From Gautieria morchelliformis (lineage: Eukaryota; Basidiomycota; Agaricomycetes; Gomphales; Gomphaceae), in NCBI GenBank assembly GCA_015179125.1, contig WHVA01000168.1, forward strand, positions 124,001-188,000: DNA of 64,000 nt, read 5' to 3'. This document shows, in pieces, positions 1-12,251 of the stretch. The translations under genes and the position numbers were made by a program. The notes below the pieces were generated by a model, which was not told where the DNA came from, ran no database searches, and saw nothing but the letters and a program-made list of their open reading frames with translations. How positions within the stretch are numbered: the first letter of the stretch is position 1; every line of letters begins with the position of its first letter.

Positions 1-35
1 GTGGAGAATGGTCCGGTAAGCATATCCTGGAGCCA

Positions 36-386
36 ATGATAACGAATGATGTGGAGATGCAGAATGACACAGAAGCAGATGACGATGGCGATGGTGCAGT
101 GGAAACAAATGATGGTGAGGTGCAAATGAATGATGAAGATGCTGAGTACTGGGAGGCAGAATTGGATGACGCTGTCCAGGATGAGACTGCAGCAGTAAAA
201 GATTGGGCCACACTTCGCAGTGAAGTCAAGACTCACATGAAGAAACATTCGAAAATCATGCCGCTCTCCCACCTCGACCAGTACATGATATTGGGCAACT
301 TCGCCACCCTGCGCATACGTGGAGTCACTCGAATCAAGGCCAGCCAGGAGATCACACGCCAATGGCATGATGGCGAAGGGGTTTCG
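36..386 (+). pseudogene. N-terminal fragment of a fungal DDE transposon protein
   Basis: The open frame has an acidic N-terminal half and then the segment MPLSHLDQYMILGNF...RIKASQEI...QWHDGEG. I recall this from the N-terminal region of basidiomycete DDE-type transposase proteins, where it precedes the helix-turn-helix part. The frame breaks just after QWHDGEG, exactly where copia gag sequence of the opposite strand begins, so only the N-terminal part of the protein remains. The beginning may lie upstream of the window. Family assignment is from memory of the motif only; superfamily is not certain. Confidence 0.5.
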
Positions 387-1545
387 TAATATTTTGACCG
401 CTGGTATTTTGTCGTGACAGATGAACAAATCTCGTTTTTGTCAGCTATAAGCAATTCTTTGGCTTGACAGCTGCTTTCTGAGTCACCACCGACTTCATAA
501 AACCAATCACCAGCGCAGTCCTCTGCATCCAAATCAGACTCATAGTTCAACAGCAGCTGAGGTAGCTCATCATCTGTGTCACAATTGGCAAAGAAGGCGG
601 CATTGTCTTCATTGTCTGATTCCTCTGCGGCATGGGCAAAACCCCCACCTTTAGATGAGTCATATTTCTTGTCACTGCTCACTTTGACAAGTTTGGGACA
701 CTTGTTTTTATAGTGTCCCATATCACTGCAGTTCCAGCAAGTCCCCTTCTGTTTACAGTCAAATTTCTTTTCCTTCCCATTTCCAGATACGAACATGGCT
801 TAATCTTTCTCTTCACCTTTTCCACTAGCATGTCTAGGACAACAAGGCTTGTGAGCAGTGTGCCGCTCATACTCTTCAGATACTAATGTGATGAGCTCAT
901 CAGGGTCTACAGTCTTGGTCCTACTATAAAGCTTAGCACCTGCTAGCAAGTTTGATGTGAAGGCCGAGATATGAGGTGGGAGGGATTTTATGATAGAGTG
1001 GTAATCCTTCTCTTCAATATCTACTCCAAAGGTGGCTAATTCTTCTTTTTTGGCATGTAGACTGTCAAGGAATTCAGGGACCTTTCCTCTATTGGGGCAC
1101 TTCAACTCCATGAGGTGAGAACACAAGTCAGCTGCACAAACACACCCTTCGATGAGAATTTGGTTACTATGAGGTCCCATCGGTCTTTCAGTGAGGCCTT
1201 GCCATGTATGTGTATGAGAGTGGAGTCAGGGATTTGGTGAGTAAGAAGAGCCTTCGCTGTATGATCATCCTTGACCCACTTATTTAGGGCTTCCTCTTCA
1301 TCAGCCGTGGGTGATGTGCTGACAGCCAGCTGCATGGTGGTGCCATTGAAATGGCCCCATAACCCTTTTGCTTCAACAGCATCCTGGAAACGCATCAAAA
1401 ATGCGATCCAGTTTAGGCCATTGGCTAGGAGTTTTGGGACAGAGGAAGGGAGGAGGTCAGTCGTAGTGAGAGTCATAGTGGACATGATCAGATAAGGAGT
1501 AGCGATGAATCAGCTAGTGGGATTTGTATGTGAGGCCCAATAACC
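387..1545 (-). pseudogene. Broken copia (Ty1) gag gene, 5' part of a retroelement
   Basis: On the minus strand, reading down from an ATG at 1485, there is a copia-type capsid (UBN2-like) region. It starts with STMTLTTTDLLPSSVPKL and a W-x-A-F-L-x-R-F motif and leads to a CX2CX4HX4C zinc knuckle (CWNCSDMGHYKNKC, about 720-680). The frame shifts once near 1130-1180 and has an in-frame TAA at about 797-799. Sequence after the knuckle ends abruptly near 387 at the junction with the transposase fragment, so protease, integrase and RT are absent. The copy is dead. Confidence 0.8.
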
Positions 1546-1876
1546 TGTGAAGATAGCTATATGAAAAAAACTCAGTACTTACTAGAGCGCTAATTTGTAT
1601 ATATAAGATCACCTATACAAAATAAACTACAGAATGTATAGGTGAGTAAAAGTTGCTGTAGAACCAATAATGAGTCTCTTACCTCAGTACTTGCTAGAGC
1701 GCAAATTACTGAGGAAGAGGGGACACTAGCTAGTTACTTTATAGTCTAAAGAGAACAATAAAGAAATAGAACAATGGGGACTGCACGAAAAGCTATCTAT
1801 ATGTGATAAACAATGGAGCCCTGAAAGAACAATGGAGCCCTGAAAGAACAATGGAACCCTAAGTTATTTTGTCACA
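1546..1876 (-). repeat. LTR (331 bp) of the broken copia element
   Basis: The block starts TGTGAAG and ends GTCACA on the plus strand, giving TG...CA ends. Directly inside it, on the minus strand, lies GGTTATTGGGCC, resembling the initiator-Met tRNA anticodon-arm primer site used by copia elements. The LTR contains two diverged copies of a motif around CTAGAGCGC (about 1580 and 1692). No second LTR of this family is in the window, so the target duplication cannot be checked. Confidence 0.7.
1810..1860. repeat. 19 bp tandem repeat inside the LTR, 2.7 copies
   Basis: The unit ACAATGGAGCCCTGAAAGA is repeated twice exactly, followed by a third partial copy with one substitution. It lies in the U3 part of the minus-strand LTR, where such arrays are usually regulatory or length-variable. 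Confidence 0.85.
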
Positions 1877-2101
1877 TGGCGTGACACGGGGCGGTACGGT
1901 TTGCTTGCGTCACCCTCGCATCGCCATTCCTACACTGCGCTCCTTGTTCTATTTATTCCTTTCACTGCCCCTCGACCTTGCGTCCCGCGCCGCTAGCTTA
2001 TGTCAGCACGCCGGAAGTTCCGCTTCAATAGGCACTACATAAGGCAACCCGCACGCGCCTAATGATGACGCGGCGCCAAATTCCCACCAAACATAATTAA
2101 C

Positions 2102-3182
2102 ATGATAATGCCCCGAAATACCGCGGCATTATTGCTGCTTTCCAGTCTCCTGTTAGTTCCTACAACTCTTGCTTCTTCCGGGGATCGCGCTCCACAGTTC
2201 CAGGCATGTATCGCCCGCTGCGCACAGCAAGCATGCTCCACCAGCCTTTTTCGACTCCCAAAAGCTCTCCGTCTTACACGTTGGACCTGCACCGACGAAT
2301 GTCGATATACGTGCATGCACGCTATCACTGACCATGCCGTGTCTACTCACGGCGACATACACCAATACTACGGAAAGTGGCCCTTTTGGAGGCTGGCAGG
2401 CATGCAAGAGCCCGCATCTGTGCTGTTCTCTCTCTTGAACCTGTTCGCCCATATTCGCGGCCTCAGTGCAGCTAACCGGTCGATTCCAAACGATCACCCC
2501 ATGCGGACGTACTACATGGGATGGGGCATCGTCAATGTGAATGCGTGGATTTGGTCCGCGGTGTTTCATACTCGAGGTAGGTAACACTCCGTAGCGATAC
2601 AAAAAAACTAATCACCTGGCAGATACACCTCTAACTGAAAAAATGGACTACTTCTCAGCGGGACTAGCTATTCTTTATTCGTTATTTTACACCGTCGTTC
2701 GGCTCTTTCACTTGTACGTGCCGCCGGAGCAACGTCAGCGGCTTGTCATATCCCATTCCCCGACCATGCGGTCTCCCATGCTTGTCTCATGGGGTATTCT
2801 GTGTCTTCTGCTTTACGTTCTCCATGTTTCCTACCTGACTCTGTCACCGCGATTTGACTATACCTACAACATGGCCGCAAACCTCGTCATCGGCGTCCTA
2901 CATAATCTCCTCTGGATCACGTACTCCTTTCCCTCACTTCCTATACGGCCATTCTTGCTCCGCCCTCGTGGGTATCACCCCAAGTACGCATACAGGGCCG
3001 CACTGTTCGCCCTGCTAACCACCCTCGCGACTGCGCTCGAACTGTTCGACTTCCCACCGTGGTGGCGAGCCATCGATGCACATGCGCTCTGGCACCTTTC
3101 GACGGCTCCGATCGTATCCTTCTGGTGGTTGTTCCTCATCAGTGACGCCCTTGATGAGGGTTGGAGTGCACAAAAGGCGTAG
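2102..3182 (+). CDS. PER1: Per1/PGAP3 GPI-anchor lipid remodelling protein
   Basis: Two exons, 2102-2576 and 2623-3182, flank a 46 bp GT-AG intron (2577-2622) and give 344 residues. The N-terminus is a signal peptide (IMPRNTAALLLLSSLLLVPTTLAS). A cysteine-rich lumenal part with paired Cys residues follows (about residues 35-75), then the family signature HTRDTPLTEKMDYFSA across the splice and several membrane helices to the C-terminus. Conserved H residues (HTR, DAHALWH) match the alkaline-ceramidase-like membrane hydrolase superfamily. Per1 acts in the ER to remove the sn-2 acyl chain of GPI anchors. Length and architecture are normal; the gene looks intact. It stands alone upstream of the HDAC gene on the same strand. 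Confidence 0.93.
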
Positions 3183-4009
3183 TATGGAGTGAGCGGCGGT
3201 ACATGTAAGCATATATTTCTTGAGAGTTCCTAGAGTCTGTTCACGTATTGTAAGCCCTTGTCTTATACTAGAAAAGCAGACAACACGGCCGTTGTCAGTA
3301 ACATATAATACCTATCAGGCGGACTCCAGCGTTCAAGTTGTAGGGAATCGGGAGAAATGGTACTGGAAGCTCGCGAGAGTTGTTTGAAGCTCAATATTAT
3401 AATACGAGATTCGTACACGGTGCCGTGGCAGTTCGCGTTTAGAGCTCGATGCGAATAGCGAAAAGAAAGGTGTAGCCAGGCCATTCGGGATAGGGGAAAT
3501 GCCTTCTGAGAGCAAACATCAACCTCGGTACAGCCCTGCCACTGTGTATATCACGCTTCTAGGATCCATGACGTACAGCTGACCCACCTATCTTCCCTGT
3601 TTCAAGGTTACGGTACACCAGAGCGCTTCAAGGGGTCAGCGAGAAGAAAGCGAGCGCGGGTGATTTTGGATGACCCAACCGTACACGCCGCACCCTCTCG
3701 TGAAGCTGTCGAGGCTCAGTTGGGCTCGATTTCAGGAAAATCCCCGTCAGTAAATAGCACCATGCGTATGTCTGCCTGTCCTCGCTCGATTCTGCTATTA
3801 TATCCCATTCGGACACAAGCAAGCTGGAGTTCTGAAACGTAGCTTACAGTATATCTGCAAAACAACTACATCACTCTATCTATCAAACGGGGTATGGGTA
3901 CTTGCTAGTATTTTATGTGTGACCCGTGTAAGGAGCCGGAGTACGGGTACCTCATCTCTCGACCAGGAAATAGTACTTGTCGCTGAACTAAGCGCACGTG
4001 GCGACCGTC
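3183..4009. other. Intergenic region, no gene recognised
   Basis: 827 bp between PER1 and the HDAC gene. Short open frames on both strands (for example 3628-3842) have no recognisable motif, start context or intron structure. It presumably holds the PER1 3' end and the HDAC promoter; I see no clear TATA box, tRNA or repeat. Confidence 0.6.
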
Positions 4010-5888
4010 ATGGTCCGCGCGAGTCGAAGTGTTACCTTCTCATCCAAATCACATTTCCTGGATCCCGAGGCACCAGGGATCTCACAACCAATAACTGAAC
4101 GCATCAATGTATGGGAGAATAAAACTGTTTAAAATTGCCTCCTTTCTGACACCTTACTACAGCCTCATTCTCGTCCCATCGTTTCCTACTATTTCCCAAA
4201 AGGAGTAGGGGAGTATCACTATGGGGTTAGTGCTCACATGATGAAGCTCCTCCTTTATAAATGTTTGCACTATCAGGAACTTCATCCTATGAAGCCATCT
4301 AGACTCACCCTCACAAATGCACTTGTGCTGGGTTATGGCCTCGACAAGCAAATACATAGTTTCTTCAGCCCGCGTCCTGCTACACAAAGCGAGCTTGAAG
4401 CATACCACGACGCAGATTACGTCGATTTTTTGTCTAGGTATATATAGAGACACACAACGTGCACCGTTGTACTAATCTTTGTTCACACAGGGTATCTCCT
4501 GCACGGGAGAACGAACTCAAGACATTGGTGGAACAGTTTAACTGCGTAGAAGACTGTCCTGTTTTTGCAGAAATGTATGATTTCTGTCGACAATATGCTG
4601 GGGCATCGTTGGCGGGTGCTCGGAGGCTCTCCCGGGGACATACTGACATTGCTATCAACTGGTCAGGGGGCTCCACCATGCCAAACGTGGAGAGGCAAGT
4701 GGTTTCTGCTACGTCAATGATATCGTACTTGCCATATTAGAGCTCCTCAGGTGAGGATATGACATATTTTTGCAGAACTGGTAGGTCACACTCATCTGAT
4801 CTAGATATCACCCTCGCGTGCTATACATCGATATCGATATACACCATGGCGATGGTGTAGAGTTAGCGTTTTGGCAGTCGAATAGGGTGATGACGGTCTC
4901 ATTTCACAAGTACAACGGCGACTTCTTTCCTGGGACAGGAAAGCTCAATGATAATGGAAATGGCGTCGGGAAGCACTTCTGCCTCAATGTGCCACTGCAG
5001 GACGGGATAGACGACGATTCGTATCTCACACTCTTCAAAACTGTTATCGAAGACACCGTCACATCCTTCCGGCCAACGTCTATTGTCCTCCAATGTGGCG
5101 CAGACTCACTTGGCTGTGACCGTCTTGGAGCTTTCAATTTATCCATCGCAGCTCACGGAGATTGTGTCAACTTCGTCAGGAAGTTCAATCTCCCTCTTCT
5201 TATCCTCGGTGGCGGGGGATACACGATCCACAATGTGAGTCGCTGTTGGACGTACGAGACATCTGTCCTAGTAGGCGCCGCTGTTCCCGATGACCTGCCC
5301 TTCACGCCGTATGACTCCTTTTTCTTCCCCGACTACAAACTTCACCCAAAGATCGTGACTAAGGTGGAAAATATGAATACGCCGGCTTCATTACAGAAGA
5401 TAACAACCGGCATTCGAAATAAGCTGCGATATTTGCAGGGGGCGCCCAGCGTTCAGATGCAGGAGATTCCTCCTGATTTGGCGGGTTGGTTAGAGGAAGA
5501 AGATAGAACTGCTGAGGAGAGGGACGAGGAGAAAGGGACGCGAAATGCTGGCGAAACCCGTTCTGACCGGCACCGGGCACCCAACGAGTTTTTTGATGGT
5601 GAAGGAGATGTCGACAAGGACGATGAAAGTCTTCCACAGTCGCAAGGGCAAAGCGGAATTGCTGGAAAACGGAAGCCGAGACGTAGTAGAAGCGCTCGCA
5701 CGCTGTTGCCCCATCATGAAGAGGAGGAAGTCAGAGATGACATCTCCACGTCAACATTGGCAACCACGGAGCAAGTTGCACAACGAGGGAAAAAGGGGAA
5801 AGGTAAAGCGCGTGTCCGAGCACGTAATCGTGCTAAGACCAAGGAAGCACCTGAAGCAGAACCTTCAGGCGACGAGGCTGATTTATGA
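4010..5888 (+). CDS. HOS2: Class I histone deacetylase (Hos2/HDAC3 type), one frameshift
   Basis: Exons 4010-4108, 4163-4225, 4277-4437, 4491-4750 and 4805-5888 (introns 51-54 bp) encode about 555 residues. Seen motifs: [29 protein letters not shown]-like EDCPVFAEM, zinc-site [36 protein letters not shown] and [19 protein letters not shown]. The YHYG-x2-HPMKPSRL start and pattern of residues fit Hos2/HDAC3 rather than Rpd3. The last ~150 residues form a low-complexity acidic/basic tail ending in [15 protein letters not shown] sequence, likely nuclear. Exon 4 lacks one base in a G5 run (4666-4670): without an extra G the frame leaves the conserved LHHAK...GFCYVND segment and stops at 4738. All else is intact, so this is either a sequencing deletion or a fresh null allele. 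Confidence 0.9.
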
Positions 5889-5976
5889 TTGTATGGCGTC
5901 CCCGCTGTGATATTGTAGTACAGCAGTCATGTGTTGAATTCTTCATATTGTACAATACAGGAGCTATCGACTGTCT

Positions 5977-8900
5977 CTAAATGTCCTGGAATCTCTCGGC
6001 CATCCCTCTCTCGTAGCCTCTCTGCTCGGCCAAAGAAAGCTCTTTGGCTTGCTTTAGCTCCCGCTGAAATATCTCATCCTCCAAGTCACCGCCATCCAGT
6101 GGTAGTGCAGGCTCGTCTAGGTGCCCAAACGCATCTGAGACATTGGAGGAAGGCGTCCTGGGAAGCGAAGTAATTGTGGAAGTAGAGGCTGTAGAGCCTT
6201 CAACGGTCTGGAAACTGCTCTCTTCCATCGCCGCTTTCGCAGCATCTGTAAAGTACGTCCTTCTCTGCTTCAGTATTTCGGAAGTCGTCATAGCCTTAAA
6301 CTTGGCTACGATCCGCCCTCGCTCCTCGGTACTGCTTCCCCGAAAATCTTCGATTCCGTCAGCCACACGGGTCGATCGCTGCGACCAGAGCTCTTTGCGA
6401 GCCCAGGTCCTCTGACCGGATTTCATGGCACCATGAATAGGATATGCTACGACGCCTAAGACACCTGCTGCAGGTCGTATGGTAGCGTTTATCCCTAGAG
6501 AAGTTGTCAGGTCGTGGCAGCCAAGACAACGGTCGATGTAGCGCACTTACAACTCCTTCCAGCGCCTTTGAGTGCCCCTTTCCAACCCTGTCCATAACAT
6601 TCAGTGGGCTATTATTGCACAAGTGGAGCAGATGCTAACCTCTTTCTTTGCACCTTGCACTGGTTCTGTAACGAGACCTGTAATTCCATCCCAATACCCA
6701 TGGAACAAGGCCTGTTATGTTCTCAGAAAGTGAGAAAGAAATACAATACGGTTATGACGCACTCGGCCCCCCGCTTTTACCCCACTTCCAAAATCAGTGA
6801 CACGCTCATGCTCTCGAACTTCGGAGCCGTATAGCTTGGGAACATTGTGAAACCCTTCGTGTACAGACGTAATGATTTTCATGATGCCTAAAGTTGATCA
6901 GCTTCTGCAAGTCTGGAACTATGTTTATGATACCTAGAGGTATCGCCGTGGTGGTCTTAATGATCCCCTTCTTCGGAGAACTGTCTTACAATATAAGGTG
7001 AGCTGAAGCAAATCAACGGTGAATTTCTTACTAAAATAATTTGGCGATGCCGGCGTAGTGATTTGTTATAGTCCCTGTTTTCACGCTCAGGACGGACCGC
7101 CGCACTCGCTGCAGCCCTAACTCACAGAAAATTGCAGAACCGCCTCCAGTGACAGGGTCTGTGATGTCGCGTTTCCAGCCATATTCCTTTGATCCTGTGA
7201 CTGACGTCACTACTATGACCTCAGAAAGTCACAGTGAAACTTACGGTGGGGCTCAAGTTTGGTTAAGTCCAGTAACTTTGCGTCTACTACTGTCTGAGCG
7301 GCAAATGCACTAAGTTTCAGGCACTGGATTAGAATCGCCATTAAGCATCGTAAAACATCTCATCGCAGAAGGACTAACCAGTTCCACGGAAAACCATACA
7401 GCAACTCTGGAGGGATCCAAGTCACACCTGGATTTCAAGTCGATTAAATGGCACCTGCCGATGAAATAAGGTAACCCACCGCATGTTCAACAATGGTAGG
7501 TGTCGATTAAATGACTGGACACCTCCAGCTACGCCGTCCTAGCTTATAAGTATGGGGTTAAACCCATGGGAGAACAGGAGAACACAACAATTCTGACCTC
7601 TTTCCGTATCTGCTCACCCAAACGCTCCGCAGCAGCTCGCGCACCAGGTGAGGTTGCAAAATGGATCGCTTCCGTTAAGTTGTCGACATTTAAGCAGGAA
7701 GATGGGATTGGTTCAGGGCCTGCTCCAGCCTTATGTGCCATCATCCCCCAAAAGGGTTGGTCGCCAAAGAACGGCACGATGATAGTCGGTTTGCCCATAC
7801 GAAGACCAATAGCAGTTGTCCCTGCGCCACCATGGTGACAGACTGCGGACACCTTGGTGAAAAGCCAGTCATGCGGGACATTTCCCAGAATGAATACGTT
7901 CGTCGGTATAGAACTTCCACCAAGACCACCCCACCCTGCCGAAACGAGAGCCCTCACCCCGGCTTTCTCCACAGCGTCGAAAATCGTCTCTACGCATATT
8001 CAAGAAAGCGCAAGAGAGACAGAAAAGTGAGGCTTACTTGTCATAGCGACGGGATCCTCGACGGTGACAGAGCCAAAGCTGAGGGAGTGTTTAACAGGGG
8101 ATATTTTGCACATCAGAAAACAACTCACCCAATGTATAGAGGCGGTGGACCTGCGGAAAGGAACGACTCTAGATCCACCGCGGGCACGTAGTTCTCCGCG
8201 AGCTCGAGAAAATAGAACCCGACTATGTCTGAAAAACAAGACTGCCATGAATTCAAAAACATGCACTACAGTGGGTTTTACGAACCGATATGGTTCATCC
8301 AGTCCTCTGGTTTAGGAACAAGGGAAGGACTTACGCAATAAGTCCAGGGTATATGTAAACGATCAGTAATGCTTGGTCCAGACACTAACGACAGAGGCTC
8401 TAGCCCAAGGGTTTGTGAACGGAACTTGTTGATCACATCTCCAAGGCTAAATGCTTCAGGTCAAATCACTCTTTTAAGAGAAACGTGTGCAACCAACCCT
8501 TGCCAAGTCATTATATCGGCGAGCGGATAGCTGAGGTAGTTCGTGAGACCACGCTCCGCATTCGACTGTGACACGTTCACGAGCGGATGAGGAAACGCCG
8601 TTGTGGCACACCTTTGGCGAGCAGATTAGCGAATAAATATGTTCTTACTTGCCCTAAGCATACCAAGGCATAGCTTAGCAGAAGGGGAGCCGTGGGTAAA
8701 GTTAGACAGCATTATGACAGGTACACACTCACTAAAGGATAGTAAGAGTGGAATTCCCAGGGCTTCAGCGCAATGGACGTGCGCGAAACTAGGTGGGTTG
8801 GATATTATAGCATCTGCTGCAAAAGTCCGTCCTGATTCATCGTCGGGCTCATAGCAAGATCGCCAGCAGCCGTCGAGTATCTGAAAAATAATCAACAAGT

Positions 8901-9709
8901 GATGGCAGTGTAGTGACAGAACCCATGCCTCGGCGATCATTTTTCGCTTCCTGCCAATGTCACCATTGAGCAGACTATCCACTCCAGGAATAAGGCCAGG
9001 ATCTTTAGTCATGGTTATGCAGAGCAGAATGGAATGAGGAAATGTAGACAGAAATGGGAGGTAAACTTACTCTTGACCATATAGCTCATTAAGTCTTTGG
9101 GCTCTCCTCCAATGTTGAAGAACTCTAAGCTTGCATCCCTGACAAATGAACGAAACGTCTCGTGCGTCGCTATCCTGACGCGATGGCCACACTTCACCAA
9201 TCTTTTACCGAGAGCAAGAAAAGGCTGTACATCCCCTGTGCCAGTGAAGGGCGATGTTTGTCTAGAATAACAAGGATAAAGTCAAAGTCACCGGCGCACC
9301 TCGACTCCCTACAATCATAATAACAATGTTGATGCGGGGAGGATTGTCATACGCCTTTTCATCGACTGCAAATTCTTGGACAGGATTCGCATAGTCCTGA
9401 GGTAAATCTGGCAACTTCTTCTTCAAATCTAAACTGATGGAGATCCTGCCATCTGGCGTGACGCGGGCGAATGATGTCAGTCCTTTTCCCACCACCTCGT
9501 ATTCAGTGTATTCTATGCATGCACAAGTTCTCCCGGTCAAACTGGCACAGGATGGTTGGAGCTGTTAGCTCACTTGTACCACTTGCCAGTGGTGACTCCG
9601 TGTTAATTGAGACGTGGACGTCGACGACGTCGTCCCACGCCGATCCTTCGGCGTCAACTTCCTCATGCAGAGTACAACTCTCAAGCTTATCATCCCCAAG
9701 GTTCTGCAT
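5977..9709 (-). CDS. UDP-glucose:sterol 3-beta-glucosyltransferase-like (GT1), 20 exons
   Basis: Exons from the start: 9709-9574, 9512-9300, 9235-9071, 9002-8929, 8880-8733, 8673-8664, 8611-8498, 8446-8286, 8228-8129, 8078-8038, 7989-7598, 7538-7480, 7427-7379, 7323-7245, 7194-7032, 6980-6934, 6887-6763, 6711-6640, 6587-6551, 6494-5977. Every phase closes, giving about 900 residues. Seen: GSRGDVQPFLALGKRL (donor-site loop), KNPGLIPG-like and GDIGRKRKMIAE, ISNPPSFAHVHCAEALGIPL, and the UDP-sugar signature CHHGGAGTTAIGLRMGKP with PFFGDQPFWG. A long C-terminal extension (LYGSEVREHE, RPAAGVLG) is typical of fungal members. It transfers glucose to membrane sterols. Exon 6 is only 10 nt. The start at 9709 is the best in-frame Met; an upstream exon is possible. 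The intron 8881-8928 has a GC donor (a GT donor 6 nt further on is also in frame). Confidence 0.88.
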
Positions 9710-9936
9710 ATGGTAGGGTGCAGACCGGCAGTAACAAATACGGTGCAGCTGTACTGAACCAGTGGAGGAAACAAGGGTCAAAGCCTGACCACCACGACCG
9801 CCCACTGCACCACGCATGACGTATGTTCTACAAGTCAATCTTACAATAATTGTCTGGCCCACTACCAACTGGGAAAATCATTCGTGTATCACATCAGCCA
9901 TCCCACATACTTAGCCCCAGAACTCAGTGGATCGAT

Positions 9937-11017
9937 TCAGCCCTTCTGCTGCCTTAGCCTTTCCTCCACGATTTCTTTCTTTTTCAGCAACGCATCGACC
10001 TTCTCCTCCTTGGAGGCATCGTATGAAACCGTGGTCTGGTTGAAGCTAATTGACGTAAGATCAGGTCATATAATATGGCAACTCAGATTGATGTGGTCCT
10101 TACGGGTTTTCGGGGCTCTTCTGGAATTGTTTATACAGCAAGTCCTGTGCGAGTCCGATCTGTTAGTGGTGGATTGGAAACGAGAGTGGTGAAGTAAAGT
10201 TACCTTGTATTGTTGGAGCCGAAGACCAGGATGCTACGACAGGTATACACGACTCAGAAACAAAACCAGACATTGTCGCCACTACTGACCTCTTGTTTGG
10301 CAATTGGAAGCTGTCGTTCTTGATAGGCTTCATACGCAGCCTAAGAGGGTGTGTTTTCTAGTGAATAGCCACTTGCATCCACACTACGCTTACCTTAAAT
10401 CGGCGCTGGATGGCGAATAATTCATGAGACACTGTACATTGCAAAGCAGAAGAGAGCGACAAACTTCAGGATGTCGCTCTATGCCAGCTGCTTGTTGGCC
10501 TACGCTAGCCTTGTCAGATTTGGCGTTCACAATGGTCAACAAGTCGAGGGCGTCATCGATGCCTGTCGCCTGGAAACTCTCTACGACCTTGTCATCATCG
10601 TTCTCTTCAACCTTCTGGGCTTGATTTCCGACGCTGGCTAATCCTCCACCGGCCGCAATAGAGCCAGGTCCGGCGGGTCGTTGTGCCTTGGCTTTCTTCG
10701 CTCCGGCCTTCGGTGCAGCCTTAACTTTCGGCAAAGCAGCCTCTTCTTCCGCTAGTATACGAGCGTTCTCCGCCTTTCGAGCGGCCTCCGCACGTCGTTT
10801 CTCCTCCTTGGCTTCTTTGGCTTTGTTGGCCTTAGCACCGTCGGCCCATTCTGTGGCCTCTTTATGCTCCTAGTACACTTGAGCATTCTCCAGAAGCTGA
10901 GTGCATAGTATTTATGCTTGCCTTCTCAGCCGCTGCTGCGTCCTTCTTCTTACTTTCGTTCTCTGCTTTCTTCGCTCGTCCTGATTCCTTCTTCGCGTTT
11001 GCGCCCTTGGGTGGCAT
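9937..11017 (-). CDS. CCDC124 / Lso2-like ribosome-associated coiled-coil protein
   Basis: Exons 11017-10922, 10869-10465, 10405-10394, 10340-10290, 10233-10204, 10144-10104 and 10045-9937 close in phase and give 247 residues. The N-terminus MPPKGANAKKESGRAKKAE and a long Lys/Ala/Glu coiled coil (ADGAKANKAKEAKEEKRR, ENARILAEEEAALPK) are those of CCDC124. The C-terminal part (ERHPERRFKAAYEAY, LPIAKQEHPGLRLQQY, KQFQKSPENPFNQ) is the HMG-like module of the family. The family binds the ribosomal interface (Lso2/CCDC124) and acts in ribosome hibernation and recovery. Exon 3 is a 12 nt microexon (RRFK). Intron 10870-10921 uses a GC donor (AAG then GCAAGC). It shares a 151 bp divergent promoter with the next gene. 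Confidence 0.9.
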
Positions 11018-11168
11018 CGTTGAACGAGTGTGGCTAAATGTGGCGTAAGTTGATCGTTGTGGGCGCACCGCATGGTTTCCCAGGTCCACAACGTGTGCGT
11101 AGCATTATATTAAACGTCGATCGCATTCTTCCCTCGTTCTTTCTTCCTCTTCCACACACACATCTCAA
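11018..11168. promoter_or_regulatory. Divergent promoter between CCDC124 and the DUF6699 gene
   Basis: 151 bp separate the two ATG codons on opposite strands, so both promoters and both 5' leaders must lie here. The stretch has CT-rich tracts on the plus side (TTCCCTCGTTCTTTCTTCC, about 11128-11146), a common fungal core-promoter feature. No TATA box is evident. Confidence 0.6.
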
Positions 11169-12136
11169 ATGGCAGATATCCTCGACAAGTGGGCACCGGG
11201 ACCCAATTGTGAACTGACTTTTCATTCGCTTACTGAGTACTGATTAATGATTGTTCGCCTTCAGACGGTCCCGTGTTAGAGCCAACACACCTTTATTTGC
11301 TCCAAACCGAACTGGAATTACACCCTATTCTAAAGCAAGTTGACTCATGATTATATTAGATGCTCTCCCTGACGCATCATGCAGGGGGGTGGGCATGCCC
11401 AGTTTTGTCTTCAATTTAGCTACGGGGTCATCAGGGATGTTCAATGCTAGCGATCGAGAGCGGGACTTGCCGTTCACCAAGGCAAGTATCTTTCCTACCC
11501 CGTAATGTACCTACTCTGATATCTGGAAGTCAACAGAAGCGGGAACCGGCGACTCTACCAAGGGTAACGGAGCTCACCATTATTACCCGGCTTTCGCCCT
11601 GGTGCACGACAGTGCGCAATGAATCAGGTGTCACACTCGAAAATGTGTGCGGCCAATTATGGACAGAGTTAGTTATGCATTCTGTGTCCTTAAAATCCTA
11701 AAGACTGATCCGCTACATCAGCTACGGAGAAAGCTTTATTACTGAAGCCGAGTGCGTTAACTTACCCAGCGTAGCACCGAAATCTAAAAATGTATAGGTT
11801 TGAAAAGATCCCGCCCAGATTACAAGAACAGGTTAAACGGACCGCCTCCGGCCATCAGGCGAACGGGGCGTGGCCTCCGTACGCCAGTCCGGCACCTGGT
11901 GTTCGGTATCGCCGTTCCGGTATGCAAACTGTCTCGTCATTAAATCGTCTGTCTCACATTTTCCTAACTCTAGACTTCTTACGAAATATGATGTGTGTGT
12001 TTTGACATAGCGTTTGCCATATTCTCTCATTTCTTTCTGCAGCTACTTTGATCGGCTTGAGAAAGAAGATACTTACATTAAGCAGCGCCTTGGATTCACC
12101 GCATCGAACATTTTCGTCATGCACATGGTTTCCTGA
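11169..12136 (+). CDS. DUF6699-type fungal protein of unknown function
   Basis: Proposed exons are 11169-11208, 11265-11334, 11385-11481, 11537-11667, 11722-11770, 11808-11919, 11974-11992 and 12043-12136, with phases closing to 203 residues. It opens MADILDKWAPGPNYGPVLEP and continues THLYLLQTELELHPILK, PSFVFNLATG, ATLPRVTELTIIT, PPRLQEQVKRTA and ends YFDRLEKEDTYIKQRLGF. I associate this with a widespread agaricomycete family (DUF6699) lacking a known role. Two introns (11335-11384 and 11482-11536) need GC donors (GCAAGT) to keep the frame. One intron is only 37 bp (11771-11807) and is the least certain. Confidence 0.75.
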
Positions 12137-12251
12137 CCCCGCACTATATGTATTACTGTGTATAACAGGCTTTTTTTCTTATGCACTGCAGGGAGTAAGC
12201 TGACATGCTGTCCTATATGGCGATCCATACATACTCGCATGATCGCTCGGG

